Notes: generated by a model not told the origin, from the letters alone. A stretch of DNA of 64,000 bases from Raineyella sp034933565 (GCF_034933565.1 NZ_JAYFNG010000009.1:62001-126000); one strand, 5' to 3'; shown: positions 17,380-28,474, counted from the first letter of the stretch. Program-made: numbers and translations.

Positions 17380-19044
17380 ATGTCCGATACCGCCGCCCCC
17401 ACCCCGGGCAGCACCCCCACAGATCCCGGATCCGCCACCGCCGTCACGTCGCCACCCGGTGACTTCACCGGAGCCCCCCGCCGCTGGTGGGGCATGGCCG
17501 CCATCGCGCTCGGCACCTCGCTGGTGATCATGGACGCCACGATCGCCAACGTGGCCCTGCCGGTCGTGATCGAGGACCTGCACATGACGGCCACCGAGGC
17601 CCAGTGGGTCAGTGCCGTCTATTCCCTCGTCTTCGCCTCGCTGATGCTCACCTCGGGCCGGTTCGGCGACCTGTTCGGCCGGCGGATGATGTTCATCGCC
17701 GGCCTTGTCGTCTTCATGGGCTCCTCGCTGGCCGCCGGCTCGGCGACCGGCCCGATGATGCTGCTGATCGCCCGCCTGGTGCAGGGCATCGGCGCGGCGA
17801 TGGTGCTACCCGCGACAACATCGACCATCAACGCGATGTTCACCGGCAAGGAGCGCAGCATCGCCTTCGCGATCTACGGCTCGGCGATCGGTGGCATGGC
17901 AGCCGTCGGCCCGCTGGTCGGCGGCTGGCTGGCCACCGACGCCAGCTGGCGCTGGGCTTTCTGGCTGAACATCCCGTTCGGCATCGTCGCCGTCGTTCTC
18001 GCCTCGCTCTTCCTGACCGAGACGCGGGACCGTACGCTGCGCCGCGGCATCGACTGGTCCGGCACGGTGCTGGCCACGGTCGGCCTGGGCGGGATCGTCT
18101 TCGCCCTGGTCGAGTCCTCCTCCTACGGCTGGCTGCACCAGTCGGACGGCAGCCTCTCCCCGGTCCCGTTCGCCCTGGCCGCCGGTGTCGCCCTGCTGGG
18201 CCTGTGGGTGTGGGCCGAGCACGTCCGGCACCAGCGCGGCGCCATCGTCCAGTCCCACCTGGGCCTGTGGCGGATCCGGAACTTCCGCCAGGGCACGATC
18301 GCCTCGATGATCATCGCGCTCGGTGAGTTCGGCATGCTCTTCACCCTGCCGCTGGTCCTCCAGGGCGCCCTCGGCTACAACGCCCTCGGCACCGGCTGGC
18401 TGATGATGGTGCTCGCCATCGGCACCTTCCTGATGTCGGGCGCGGTCCCCCAGCTGACCCGCCGGCTGGGTGCCCGCCGGGTCGTCCAGCTCGGCGTCCT
18501 CGTCGAGGCCGCCGCGGTGATCGGCCTGGCCCTGGCGCTGCCGGGCAACGCGTGGACGCTCGGCATCTGCCTGTTCGTCTACGGGCTCGGGGTCGGCATG
18601 GCCACCGCCCAGGTGACCAACGTGTCCCTCGCCGAGGTGCCGGTCGGCCTGTCCGGTGAAGCGTCTGGCCTGCTCACCACCGTCCGCCAGATCGGTTCGG
18701 CCCTCGGTGTCGCGGTGCTCGGCGGGCTGCTGATCAGCTCGCTGACCCAGGGCACCCAGACCCGGCTCGACTCCACCCAGCTGCCCGAGACCGCCCGCAG
18801 CAAGGTCGTCACCATCGTGCACGACTCGATCGGCGCGGCGATCCCGGGGCTGCGTGCCGACCCGCGCACCGCACCGGTGGCCCAGCTCGCCGCTGACGCC
18901 CTGGTCGACGCGGCGCGGATCTCCACCGGCGTCGCGGGCGGCATCCTGCTGGTCGGGTTCGTCGCCACGCTGGCCCTGACCGAGGTGTCGCCCGAGGAGA
19001 CGGCGCGTCGCCGGGCCGTCACGGAGAGCACTGTCGAGTCCTGA
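17380..19044 (+). CDS. MFS transporter, DHA2 (EmrB/QacA) family
   Basis: A 554-residue proton-driven exporter of the 14-helix DHA2 drug:H+ antiporter family. It shows LGTSLVIMDATIANVALPVV (motif D1-like) in the first helix, GRFGDLFGRRMMFIAGL (motif A), LIARLVQGIGAAMVLPATTSTI (motif B), and AIGGMAAVGPLVGGWL (motif C, the antiporter signature). ATG at 17380 follows an AAGGAGCA ribosome binding site. The N-terminal 35 residues are a Thr/Pro-rich cytoplasmic tail. Divergent TetR gene suggests inducible expression. Substrate unknown. Confidence 0.93.
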   Translation: MSDTAAPTPGSTPTDPGSATAVTSPPGDFTGAPRRWWGMAAIALGTSLVIMDATIANVALPVVIEDLHMTATEAQWVSAVYSLVFASLMLTSGRFGDLFGRRMMFIAGLVVFMGSSLAAGSATGPMMLLIARLVQGIGAAMVLPATTSTINAMFTGKERSIAFAIYGSAIGGMAAVGPLVGGWLATDASWRWAFWLNIPFGIVAVVLASLFLTETRDRTLRRGIDWSGTVLATVGLGGIVFALVESSSYGWLHQSDGSLSPVPFALAAGVALLGLWVWAEHVRHQRGAIVQSHLGLWRIRNFRQGTIASMIIALGEFGMLFTLPLVLQGALGYNALGTGWLMMVLAIGTFLMSGAVPQLTRRLGARRVVQLGVLVEAAAVIGLALALPGNAWTLGICLFVYGLGVGMATAQVTNVSLAEVPVGLSGEASGLLTTVRQIGSALGVAVLGGLLISSLTQGTQTRLDSTQLPETARSKVVTIVHDSIGAAIPGLRADPRTAPVAQLAADALVDAARISTGVAGGILLVGFVATLALTEVSPEETARRRAVTESTVES

Positions 19045-19125
19045 GCCCGGTGCCGGAGCGGGGCGCAAAACCGCCGGAGCTGAGCTCAGGCCATCGCGGC
19101 GGGGCTCAGGCCGTCGCGGCGGGGC

Positions 19126-20025
19126 TCAGGGCGCCGGGAACGTCGACAGTTCACGGGGGGCCATGTCGACGCTGACCTTCATCGACGATCCACCGCTGTC
19201 GCCGTAGATCACGCCCCGCACCGGCGCCACGTCCGAGTAGTCCCGCCCCCACGCCACCGTGGCGTGGGACTCGTCGACCGGCCGGTCGTTGGTCGGGTCG
19301 AGGTCGTACCAGTCGGCGCCCGGCAGCCACACCCCGGCCCAGGCATGGGTGGCGTCGGCGCCGATGTTGCGGGGCCGCCCCGGCGCCGCGACGGTGGCCA
19401 GGTAGCCGGACACGTACCGGCCGGCGAGCCCGACCGACCGCAGGCACGACACCATCAGCTGGGCGAAGTCCTGGCACACCCCGGCACGGAGGGCCAGCAC
19501 CTCGCCGACCCGAGTGGTCACCGTGGTCGCCCTCGGGTCGTACGTGAAGTCGGCGTGGATGCGGTGGTTGAGGTCCTGCACCGCCTCCCCCACCGGCCGG
19601 CCCGGCAGGAACGACCCGGCGGCGTACGCGGCCACCTCGGGCAGCACGTCCACCCGCGGCGAGGGCAGGGTCAGGTCGACGGCGCGCCACCAGTCGGTGA
19701 CGTCGCGGCGACGGTCGGGGCGGCACTGCTCCCACGGCACGGCGAGTGCCTCCGGCGCCACGGTCTGCTCGGCCACGGTGAGGTCGGTGGTCCCGACGAT
19801 CACCAGGTCGGTGTGCGGCTCGGTCACCTGGTACCAGGTGCGGGCGTTGCCGTACACGTCGACGTACGTGGCCAGATCGGCCGGCGCCGGGGTGATCCGC
19901 AGGCGGTGGTCGAGCACGTGCTGGCGGCTGTCCTCGCGCGGTGTCAGGTGACAGAGTCCGTAGCTGGAGGTGATCCGGCCCTCGTAGCGGTAGGCCGTCT
20001 CGTGTCGGATCCGGTAGGTCCTCAC
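19126..20025 (-). CDS. Transglutaminase-like cysteine peptidase-fold protein
   Basis: A 299-residue protein with the N-terminal bacterial transglutaminase-associated beta domain (YRIRHETAYRYEGRITSSYGLCHLTPR, about 1-90) and a transglutaminase core. The catalytic triad is Cys184 in AGVCQDFAQL, His227 in ATHAWAGVWL and Asp241 or Asp243 in YDLDPTND. GTG at 20025 overlaps the stop of the ATP-grasp/alpha-E gene (GTGA), so the pair is coupled. This gene set (ATP-grasp type 2, alpha-E, transglutaminase) recurs across bacteria and has been predicted to make and cleave peptide or amide bonds; the substrate is not known. Confidence 0.9.
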   Translation of the reverse strand: MRTYRIRHETAYRYEGRITSSYGLCHLTPREDSRQHVLDHRLRITPAPADLATYVDVYGNARTWYQVTEPHTDLVIVGTTDLTVAEQTVAPEALAVPWEQCRPDRRRDVTDWWRAVDLTLPSPRVDVLPEVAAYAAGSFLPGRPVGEAVQDLNHRIHADFTYDPRATTVTTRVGEVLALRAGVCQDFAQLMVSCLRSVGLAGRYVSGYLATVAAPGRPRNIGADATHAWAGVWLPGADWYDLDPTNDRPVDESHATVAWGRDYSDVAPVRGVIYGDSGGSSMKVSVDMAPRELSTFPAP

Positions 20026-22706
20026 ATGCCACCCCCGCCCGGGCCGGCCGGGTGCTCGGCGGCGACCCACAGCGGGCGGGGCAGCGGGCCACGCCGGAGG
20101 TAGGAGTCGGCCACCGCCTCGGAGACCCGCAACAGCCGGGACCGCAGCTCGGCCAGGTAGTCGTCGACGCACTGCACCGGGTCGGGTCCCGGTGCAGGGG
20201 TGGCCGGGCCGTCGGGCCCGGCCGCGGGAGCCGCCGGGGCTGACCCCGAGGCCTCGGGACCGTCCGCGGGCCGGACGAGGGCGGGCTCGCCGTGGCACAC
20301 CCGCCGGACCGCGGCCTCGGTGGTGAGTTCGGCGAGGTCGGTGAGCAGTCGCTGCGGCCGGTCGTTGGCCGAGGCGTACGGCAGCCGCCCCAGCGCACGC
20401 TGCAACCGCTGCACCTGGAAGGCCACCGAGCGCGGATTGCTCGGATCGGCCACCAGCAGGCCGAGCACGACCGCAACCTCGGGCCGGCCGCCGTGCCGGC
20501 GGCGATAGGTGACGACACTCTCGGTGGCGGTCATCACCGCAGTGAGCACCAGCTGCTGGGGCGGGACCGACCAGCGTCCCGCGGCGTCGGCGGTGACGCC
20601 GGCCCGCAGGGCGGGTGCGGAGAGGCAGGAGCGCAGCAGGCCGACCAGCATGACGGCGCGTTCCAGTGCCCGGCCGGAGTCGAGGAACTGCCAGGCGGCG
20701 TCGTGGACCATGTTCTCCGCGGTGATGCCGTTGAGCGCCAGCAGCGGGACGAGGCTGCGTTCGGCGGCGTCGCCCAGCCGGCTGGAGTCGTCGGGCTCGG
20801 CCCGGCGCAGGTCGTCGAGGGCCCGTTCGGCACCGGCCAGCACCACCCACACGTCGGAGGAGAGCTGGTCGCGGACACCGTCGGCGGCGTGGCTGAGCCG
20901 GGCCAGACAGCGCGCCACGGTGCCGCGCCGGGACCGGTTGACCAGTTGGATCCGGAGCTGGCGCAAGGCGCTGGTCCGGTCACCCGGGCGTGGGGTGGCG
21001 GTGACGGCGTGGAGGGCGTCGAGGAGCACGTCGACGGCCGAGCCGGGCCGGCACACCATGTTCATCTCGACCAGCACGTGGTGGGTGGCGCTGACCAGGC
21101 GGACGACGTCCTCGGCCCGCTCGGCATAGCGTCCCAGCCAGAACATGTCGTCGAGCACCCGCGGCACCATCGCGGCGGTGCCGCCCATCAGGTCGGTCAC
21201 CACGTCGCCGTCGGCGTCGGTGGCGGTCGCCAGGTCGCTGCCGACGATCCACAGGTCCTTGGTCGGCCGGCCGGACAACGCGGCGGGCCCGGGGGTGGTC
21301 GCCATCGGCTCGTCGACGATCTCGCCGAGGCCGCCCGGCAGCGCGGCGTACGAGGCGCCGTGCCGGATCAGGTAGCCGGTCAGCTGGAACGGCGCGGGCC
21401 CGATCCGCCCGTCGCGCAGCGCCGGGCTGATCGACAGCGGGAGGATCTGCTGGCCGACATAGAGGTGCGGCTCCCCCTCCACCCGGCGGATCAGTTCCGT
21501 ACGCTCCGCCGCGCTGAGCAGCGGGCCCTCCCAGGTCCGGCCGGACCCGAGGTGTGCCAGCCGCAGCTCCGCCAGATGCGTACGGACATGGCTGCGCGCG
21601 GCGTCCTCCCCGCACCACCAGCTCGGCAGTGCCGGCAGCCGCAGCCGCTCGTCGAGCAGGACCCGGCAGATCACCTCGTCGAACGCCATCAGGCCCGGGT
21701 TCTCCAGCACCCCGGTGCCGAGCGAGTTGACGACCGACACCGCGCCGCGGCGGACGACCTCGGTCAGGCCGGCCACCCCGAGCCGCGAGCCGGCCTGCAG
21801 CTCCAGCGGGTCGGTGGCGCGGGCCGGCACGTGGCGGAAGATGACATCGACCGGTTCCAGCCGGCCGAGCGAACGCAGCCAGACCCGCCCGTCGCGGACC
21901 ACGAGGTCGTTGCCCTCGACCAGCGGGAAGCCGAGCCGACTGGCGAGGAACGCCGGGTCGAAGGCGGCGGCCGCGTGGGTGCCCGGGGTGAGCACGACGA
22001 CGTGCGGATCCTCGACCTCACGGGGGCCGGACTCGATCAGCGCGGCGCGCATCGCCTGGTAGAAGGGGGTGAGCCGGATCAGGTCGGCCTCCCGGTACAG
22101 CTCGGCGTGCACCCGCGACAGCACCCGCCGGTTCTCCATCGCGTACCCGGCGCCGATCGGCGACTGGGTCTCCTGGGCGCGCAGCCGCCAGCCGCCATCG
22201 GCGTCCCGGCCGATGGTCGCCCCGACCATGAACAGCCCGCCGGGCAGCTGCGCGCCGATCAGTGGTCGCAGGTAGCCGGGATGGCCCATCACCACCTCGG
22301 GCGGCAGCACCCCCGCAGCCAGCAGCCGGCGTTCGCCGTAGAGGTCGGTGAAGACCGCCGACAGCAGCTCGGCCCGCTGCACCAAGCCGGTCTCCAGCTC
22401 TCGCCACTCCCGGGAGTGCAGCACCAACGGCATCGGATCGAGCCGCCACGGCTGCGGCTCGGCCACCTCCTCGTCGTCATCGCCGTGGCGCATCTCCACG
22501 GGGTCACGGGTGGCCCAGGGGCGGTAGGTGACGTTGTCGTCGGCCAGCCGCCGGTCGACCTCCCGCTGTCGGTCGATCCAGTCGACCGGCACCTCGGTGA
22601 GCGCCGAGAGCTCCGCCCAGCCGAGCCGCAGGGCGCCGTCGCGGGCCCGGAACTCGTCGTACGGCCCACCGGGTGCCTCGCCGGCGCGGTCCCTCCCGGC
22701 GTCCAT
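20022..22706 (-). CDS. Fused circularly permuted ATP-grasp (type 2) and alpha-E domain protein
   Basis: An 894-residue fusion of two proteins that many bacteria encode separately. Residues about 70-480 match the circularly permuted ATP-grasp domain (DUF404/DUF407), with LFMVGATIGRDADGGWRLRAQETQSPIGAGYA, VVVLTPGTHAAAAFDPAFLA and VVNSLGTGVLENPGLMAF. Residues about 515-870 are the alpha-helical alpha-E (DUF403) domain, beginning LDDMFWLGRYAERAEDVVRL and interrupted near residue 800 by an Ala/Pro/Gly linker. ATP-grasp enzymes ligate carboxylates to amines, so an amide ligase role is inferred. It is followed with overlap by the transglutaminase gene and preceded by ahcY 10 bp upstream. Confidence 0.9.
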   Translation of the reverse strand: MDAGRDRAGEAPGGPYDEFRARDGALRLGWAELSALTEVPVDWIDRQREVDRRLADDNVTYRPWATRDPVEMRHGDDDEEVAEPQPWRLDPMPLVLHSREWRELETGLVQRAELLSAVFTDLYGERRLLAAGVLPPEVVMGHPGYLRPLIGAQLPGGLFMVGATIGRDADGGWRLRAQETQSPIGAGYAMENRRVLSRVHAELYREADLIRLTPFYQAMRAALIESGPREVEDPHVVVLTPGTHAAAAFDPAFLASRLGFPLVEGNDLVVRDGRVWLRSLGRLEPVDVIFRHVPARATDPLELQAGSRLGVAGLTEVVRRGAVSVVNSLGTGVLENPGLMAFDEVICRVLLDERLRLPALPSWWCGEDAARSHVRTHLAELRLAHLGSGRTWEGPLLSAAERTELIRRVEGEPHLYVGQQILPLSISPALRDGRIGPAPFQLTGYLIRHGASYAALPGGLGEIVDEPMATTPGPAALSGRPTKDLWIVGSDLATATDADGDVVTDLMGGTAAMVPRVLDDMFWLGRYAERAEDVVRLVSATHHVLVEMNMVCRPGSAVDVLLDALHAVTATPRPGDRTSALRQLRIQLVNRSRRGTVARCLARLSHAADGVRDQLSSDVWVVLAGAERALDDLRRAEPDDSSRLGDAAERSLVPLLALNGITAENMVHDAAWQFLDSGRALERAVMLVGLLRSCLSAPALRAGVTADAAGRWSVPPQQLVLTAVMTATESVVTYRRRHGGRPEVAVVLGLLVADPSNPRSVAFQVQRLQRALGRLPYASANDRPQRLLTDLAELTTEAAVRRVCHGEPALVRPADGPEASGSAPAAPAAGPDGPATPAPGPDPVQCVDDYLAELRSRLLRVSEAVADSYLRRGPLPRPLWVAAEHPAGPGGGGM

Positions 22707-22716
22707 CGTCGGTCCC

Positions 22717-24174
<1,458 letters not shown>

Positions 24175-24361
24175 GCTGGCAGATGCTACTCGGTGCCGAG
24201 CTGCCCCCGAGCCACCACGTCCTCGGCCCCGCGTACCTCAGCCTGTGGGGCAGCCCAGGCCCTGCGTACCTCAGCCTGGACCAGCTCGGGCCCGGTCGAC
24301 TCGGGCTGGACCAGCCCGGGCCAGGTCACCTCGGTCCTGGACCAGCTCGGGCCGGGTCGGC

Positions 24362-24793
24362 TCAGCCCTGGGTCGCGAGCCACCCCAGGGCGGCCAGGTA
24401 CCCCTGGATGCCCAGGCCGGCGATCACCCCGGTGGCGTACGGCGTGACGTACGAATGCCGGCGGAATTCCTCGCGCGCGTGCACGTTGGAGATGTGCACC
24501 TCGATCAGCGGGGCGGTGCGTTGGGCGACGGCGTCGGCGACCGCGACCGAGTAGTGGGTCCACGCTGCCGGGTTGAGGACGACCGGCAGCCCGGCGTCGG
24601 CGGCCTCGTGCAGCCAGGCGATCATCTCGTGCTCGGCGTCGGTCTGGCGCACCTCGACGTCGAACCCCAGCTCGGCCCCCCGGGCGCGGCACAGCTCGGC
24701 GAGCTCGGCGTACGTGGTGGACCCGTACGTCGCGGGCTCGCGCTTTCCGAGGCGACCGAGGTTGGGACCGTTGAGGACGAGGACCTTCTGCAT
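24362..24793 (-). CDS. aroQ: 3-dehydroquinate dehydratase, type II
   Basis: AroQ dehydrates 3-dehydroquinate to 3-dehydroshikimate in the shikimate pathway. The 143 residues have the type II signature: VLVLNGPNLGRLGKREPATYG at the N-terminus with the flexible lid, the tyrosine in that loop, NPAAWTHYSVAVADAV, and HISNVHAREEFRRHS with the catalytic histidine. ATG at 24793. No other aro gene is adjacent. The 187-bp gap to ahcY holds repeated GGACCAGCTCGGGCC-like words but no clear hairpin; the 269 bp upstream are GC-rich without recognisable elements. Confidence 0.97.
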   Translation of the reverse strand: MQKVLVLNGPNLGRLGKREPATYGSTTYAELAELCRARGAELGFDVEVRQTDAEHEMIAWLHEAADAGLPVVLNPAAWTHYSVAVADAVAQRTAPLIEVHISNVHAREEFRRHSYVTPYATGVIAGLGIQGYLAALGWLATQG

Positions 24794-25062
24794 GAGGGCA
24801 GCGTACGGCCCGCCGGGCCGTACGGGGGCCGGGACCCGATGTGGGAAGGCGCCCCGGGCCCGTGGCCGGCCCTCTGGCCCGGGCAGGAAGGCGCACCGGG
24901 CCCTCGGCCGGAGACCCGGGCCCGGGCCCGGGCGGGAGCAGGCCGGGTCGGGCACCCGGACAGGTCCACGGTGGGGCCTGGGCGAGCCGGGTCGAACGCT
25001 CGGACAGGTCCCCCTGCCGGGCACTCAGGCCTGGTGATCAGGTGGGCCGGGTCGGGCCAGGG

Positions 25063-26091
25063 TCAGCCGAGCGAGGTGCTGCCGAGGCCGATCCCGAGGT
25101 AGGCGGCGGTGAACCGGCCCTTCTGCAGCAGCATCACGTAGCGGGCCAGGTCCTCGCCCTCGGGTGCCTCGAGGGAGTCACTGCGTACGTCCCTGCGGCT
25201 GCACGCGGCGCGGAGTGCGGCAGCCGCCCGACTGACGTCGGCGTGGGCGTCGCCGTCGTCGAGGATCAGCAGGCACGGGCGCCGGTCGGCGCTCGGGTCG
25301 TCCTCGAAGGGATCGGCGAACGGATCAGCGGGTTCGGTCGCCTCGATCACCGCCATCAGGTCGTGCGCGTCGGCGGACAGCGCGGCCCGGCCGGTCACCA
25401 CCCGCAGTGCCCCGGCGACGCGGCGGCCGGCGCGGGCGGCGAGCACGGACCCGCCCCACACCAGCGGCTGTGCGTCGGCCATGGCGCAGGCGATGCCCTT
25501 GGCCGGGTTGGCCGACAGGTCGACGAAGGGCGAAGAGGCCTCCGCCACCATGTCCGCGGCGTCCGCGACGGACTCGACCGAGACCGGCGGCCCCAGCCGC
25601 AGCTCGTGCAGGGCGGCCAGCATGAGCATCACCGCGGCGAGCGGATCGCCGGTCGTGGTGGGGACCAGCGTGGTGCTGCGGGACGCGGCGAACTCAGCGA
25701 CCGACGACGCCTCGGGGGCGGCGATGACGATCCGGGCCCCGCGCCGCGTCGCCTCCTGGGCGGACTCGATCAGCGCCGCGTCTGACCCCTCGGATGCCAT
25801 GATCAGCACCAGATCGAGCGGGCCGACCCAGCCGGGCAGTCCCTGACGCGGCCAGGCGACGAACGGCACCGGGCAGACCGGTTCGAGCACCGCACGGATC
25901 AGCCGGGCATCGGTCCCGACCGCAATCACCGCGCGAGGCCGGTCGGCCTCGGCCAGCGCGAAGATCGTGGCCGAGGCGCCGTACCACTCACTGCGCAGCC
26001 GGGCGCCGCACTCGGCGAGCCGCCGCAGCGCCGCGTCGTACGTCAGCAGGACCTCGCGATCGTCGAGCCGCGAGTCGTCGAAATCCGCCAT
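25063..26091 (-). CDS. SIS-domain phosphosugar isomerase-like protein
   Basis: A 342-residue protein resembling the bacterial phosphoglucose/phosphomannose isomerase-like group with two SIS folds. Visible segments are ATIFALAEADRPRAVIAVGTDARLI, PLDLVLIMASEGSDAALIESAQEATRRGARIVIAAP, and a second fold ending GRFTAAYLGIGLGS. It lies 11 bp downstream of a Trm112 gene and after the phosphomannomutase gene, the same order as Rv3256c in M. tuberculosis. A role in mannose-6-phosphate supply is plausible from context; I do not see an unambiguous catalytic signature, so the enzyme activity is unproven. ATG at 26091. Confidence 0.8.
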   Translation of the reverse strand: MADFDDSRLDDREVLLTYDAALRRLAECGARLRSEWYGASATIFALAEADRPRAVIAVGTDARLIRAVLEPVCPVPFVAWPRQGLPGWVGPLDLVLIMASEGSDAALIESAQEATRRGARIVIAAPEASSVAEFAASRSTTLVPTTTGDPLAAVMLMLAALHELRLGPPVSVESVADAADMVAEASSPFVDLSANPAKGIACAMADAQPLVWGGSVLAARAGRRVAGALRVVTGRAALSADAHDLMAVIEATEPADPFADPFEDDPSADRRPCLLILDDGDAHADVSRAAAALRAACSRRDVRSDSLEAPEGEDLARYVMLLQKGRFTAAYLGIGLGSTSLG

Positions 26092-26102
26092 CGCCCCGGC
26101 CC

Positions 26103-26360
26103 CTATGCGCCGGTGGCGTCCGCAGCGCCCTCGGCGGGGGTGCCCGCAGCGGTCTCGCCGGGACGACCGGTGTCCACCCCGTGCGGGTTGCGCGCCTCGT
26201 CGACCAGCAGCACCGGGATGCCGTCCCGCACCGGGTACGCCAGGCCACAGCCGTTGCCGGTACAGACCAGCTCGTGGCGATCGTGGTCCACCGCCAACGG
26301 CGAGTGGCAATTCGGGCAGGCCAGCACATCGAGCAGTGCCGGATCCAGGTCGACGGCCAT
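26103..26360 (-). CDS. Trm112-family zinc-ribbon protein
   Basis: An 85-residue protein with the Trm112/UPF0434 pattern: ALLDVLACPNCHSPLAV, then ELVCTGNGCGLAYPVRDGIPVLLVDEAR. The CPNC and CTGNGC pairs would bind one zinc ion. Bacterial members are small partners or stabilisers of methyltransferases, but the partner is unknown. The last 25 residues are an Ala/Gly/Thr-rich tail. ATG at 26360 follows GAGGAGATCACC. It sits between the phosphomannomutase and SIS genes, as in other actinobacteria. Confidence 0.9.
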   Translation of the reverse strand: MAVDLDPALLDVLACPNCHSPLAVDHDRHELVCTGNGCGLAYPVRDGIPVLLVDEARNPHGVDTGRPGETAAGTPAEGAADATGA

Positions 26361-26569
26361 GGTGATCTCCTCGCTGCCCGCCGCGGTCGGCGGGTCCGTT
26401 GCAGTCAGTCTAGGAGCGTCGCGCCCGGTCCCGGAGCGCCGCATCGCGTGGCGAACGGTTCCGTGCCCACGACATGGCGCGGCCTCCTCGACGTGGTCCG
26501 TGCCCACGACACGGTGCCGTCTCCATGAGGCAATCCCGTCCCGACCGGGGACGCGGCGCGGTGCCGGGC

Positions 26570-27955
26570 TCAGCCCCGGACCAGGCCGAGCACCTCGTCG
26601 CGCAGCGACTCCATGGTGGCCCGGTCCAGCGCCTCCACGTTGAGCCGCAGCAGCGGCTCGGTGTTCGAGGGACGCAGATTGACCCGCCAGCCGTCGCCAC
26701 GGACGGTCAGTCCGTCGATCCGGTCCTGCTGGCCGCGGCCCTCGAAGGCCCGGGCGACCAGGTCCATCGACGCCTGCTGATCGTCGACGTCGGAGTTGAT
26801 CTCACCGGACTGGACGCGGCGGATGTACTTGGCGACCAGTTCCGACAGCGGCCGGTCGGAGTGGCCCAGCAGCGAGAGCACGTGCAGGCCGGCCAGCATG
26901 CCGGTGTCGGCGAAGTAGAAGTCGCGGAAGTAGTAGTGCGCCGAGTGCTCCCCGCCGAAGATCGCGTCGTGCTCGGCCATCAGCGCCTTCACGTACGTGT
27001 GGCCGACCTTCGAGGTCACCGTGCTGCCGCCGTTCTCGGCGACGATCTCCGGCACCGAGGCGGAGGTGATGGTGTTGATCACGATGGTGGCGCCGGGCTC
27101 GCGGGCGAGCTCCTGCTCGGCGATCATCGCGGTGATCGCGGACGGGTCGACCACGGCACCGGTCTCGTCGATGGCGAAGCACCGGTCGGCGTCGCCGTCG
27201 AACACCAGGGCCAGATCGGCGCCGGTCTCCACCACGCGCCGCTGGGCATCGACGAGGTTCTCCGGGATCAGCGGGTTCGGCTGGTGGTTGGGGAAGGTGC
27301 CGTCGAGCTCGCCGTACAGCACGTCGAGGTCGAGGTCGAGCGGCCCCAGCACACTGGGGGCGGTGTGCCCGGCCATCCCGTTGCCGGCATCGACGACGAC
27401 CTTGAGCCGGCGGATGCCGTCGAGCGGCACCAGGGCGTGCAGGTGGGCGGCGTACTCGGCCAAGAAGTCCTGTTCCCGGATCGAGCCTCTGGTCCCGGCG
27501 ACGGTGGCGATGGCCATCAGGTCGAGGCCGTCGGCATCCAGTGCCTGGGCGTCGTGCTTCAGCTGCCGCAGGAACTCCGGGGTGACCGGACGGGCGCCGG
27601 CCAGGCAGAACTTCACGCCGTTGTAGCGGGCCGGGTTGTGCGACGCCGTGAAGGTGAGCCCGGGCAGGTCGAGGTGACCCGACACGAACCACAGTTCGTC
27701 GGTCGAGGTGAGCCCGGCGACGATCACCTTCGCGCCCTCACTACGGGCGCCGGCGATGAATGCCGCGGAGAAGTCCGGACCGCTGGTACGCATGTCGCGC
27801 CCGACGACGAACTCCACCTGCCCCCCGTTCGCCGCCTTCATCAAGCGGGCGTACGCGACGCCGAGAGCGGTGGCACCGGCGGTGTCCCATTCCGGGCTGT
27901 CGCCCGAGGTCACACCGCGGATGTCGTTGGCCTTGAAGATCTGGTCCTGAAGCAT
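26570..27955 (-). CDS. manB: Phosphomannomutase/phosphoglucomutase
   Basis: The enzyme interconverts hexose 6- and 1-phosphates, here probably supplying mannose-1-phosphate to ManC 2.7 kb upstream. The 461 residues contain FKANDIRGV at the start, the phosphoserine loop TASHNPARYNGVKF, the metal loop FDGDADRCFAID, the sugar-specificity loop FGGEHSAHYYFRDF, and RPSNTEPLLRLNVEA for phosphate binding. These are the four canonical alpha-phosphohexomutase motifs, with the GEHS type of PMM/PGM. ATG at 27955. The 209-bp gap to the Trm112 gene holds two imperfect copies of a CCGTGCCCACGACA word. Confidence 0.95.
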   Translation of the reverse strand: MLQDQIFKANDIRGVTSGDSPEWDTAGATALGVAYARLMKAANGGQVEFVVGRDMRTSGPDFSAAFIAGARSEGAKVIVAGLTSTDELWFVSGHLDLPGLTFTASHNPARYNGVKFCLAGARPVTPEFLRQLKHDAQALDADGLDLMAIATVAGTRGSIREQDFLAEYAAHLHALVPLDGIRRLKVVVDAGNGMAGHTAPSVLGPLDLDLDVLYGELDGTFPNHQPNPLIPENLVDAQRRVVETGADLALVFDGDADRCFAIDETGAVVDPSAITAMIAEQELAREPGATIVINTITSASVPEIVAENGGSTVTSKVGHTYVKALMAEHDAIFGGEHSAHYYFRDFYFADTGMLAGLHVLSLLGHSDRPLSELVAKYIRRVQSGEINSDVDDQQASMDLVARAFEGRGQQDRIDGLTVRGDGWRVNLRPSNTEPLLRLNVEALDRATMESLRDEVLGLVRG

Positions 27956-28066
27956 CGTCGGCGATCCTATCCCTTCCCGGGTGCTGCTCCTGCACCGGTT
28001 CGGCAGTCCACCGACGGATGGCCCCGTGACCCAGGAGGGCCCTGGGGCCCAGAAGGGACCCGTGAC

Positions 28067-28474
28067 TCAGAACGGCCGGCGGGTGTCACGGACGGGGGTC
28101 GTACGCCCGCCGGAATCCTTCAGCATGGTCAGATGCCCCTTGTGGGCCACTTCCCGCACATCGGCGCGGTCGGCGAAGTCCCCGGGGCCGACCGGCTCGT
28201 CCTCCGCCAGGCCGACCCGGCGGACCGCATCGGCCAGGGCCATCAGGTCGTCGACGTCGGGTTGCTCGGGCTCGCCGGTGAGCGGGAGCCGGATCACGTC
28301 CCAGCCCCGCGGCACGGACAGCCGCTGGGAGTGCTCCAGACACAGGTCGTACGCCGCCGGTTCGGACCGTGCGGACAGCGGGCCGAGCACGACCTGCTGG
28401 TCCGCGTACGCGAACGTGAGGGTCGCCACCGCCGATCTGCCGCAGCCCGATCGCGTACACCGCCTGGTCGTCAC
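28067..28474 (-). CDS. DUF3499 family protein
   Basis: A 135-residue protein of a small actinobacterial family found in this gene neighbourhood (cf. Rv3258c). It starts VTTRRCTRSGCGRSAVATLTFAYADQQVVLGPL and contains YDLCLEHSQRLSVPRGWDVIRL. The RRCTRSGC, C, CxxH arrangement looks like a zinc knuckle, which is an inference from four possible ligands. GTG at 28474 puts the family's first residues at the N-terminus; the frame is open further upstream but has no family similarity. It diverges from the metallopeptidase-like gene across 93 bp. Function unknown. Confidence 0.85.
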   Translation of the reverse strand: MTTRRCTRSGCGRSAVATLTFAYADQQVVLGPLSARSEPAAYDLCLEHSQRLSVPRGWDVIRLPLTGEPEQPDVDDLMALADAVRRVGLAEDEPVGPGDFADRADVREVAHKGHLTMLKDSGGRTTPVRDTRRPF

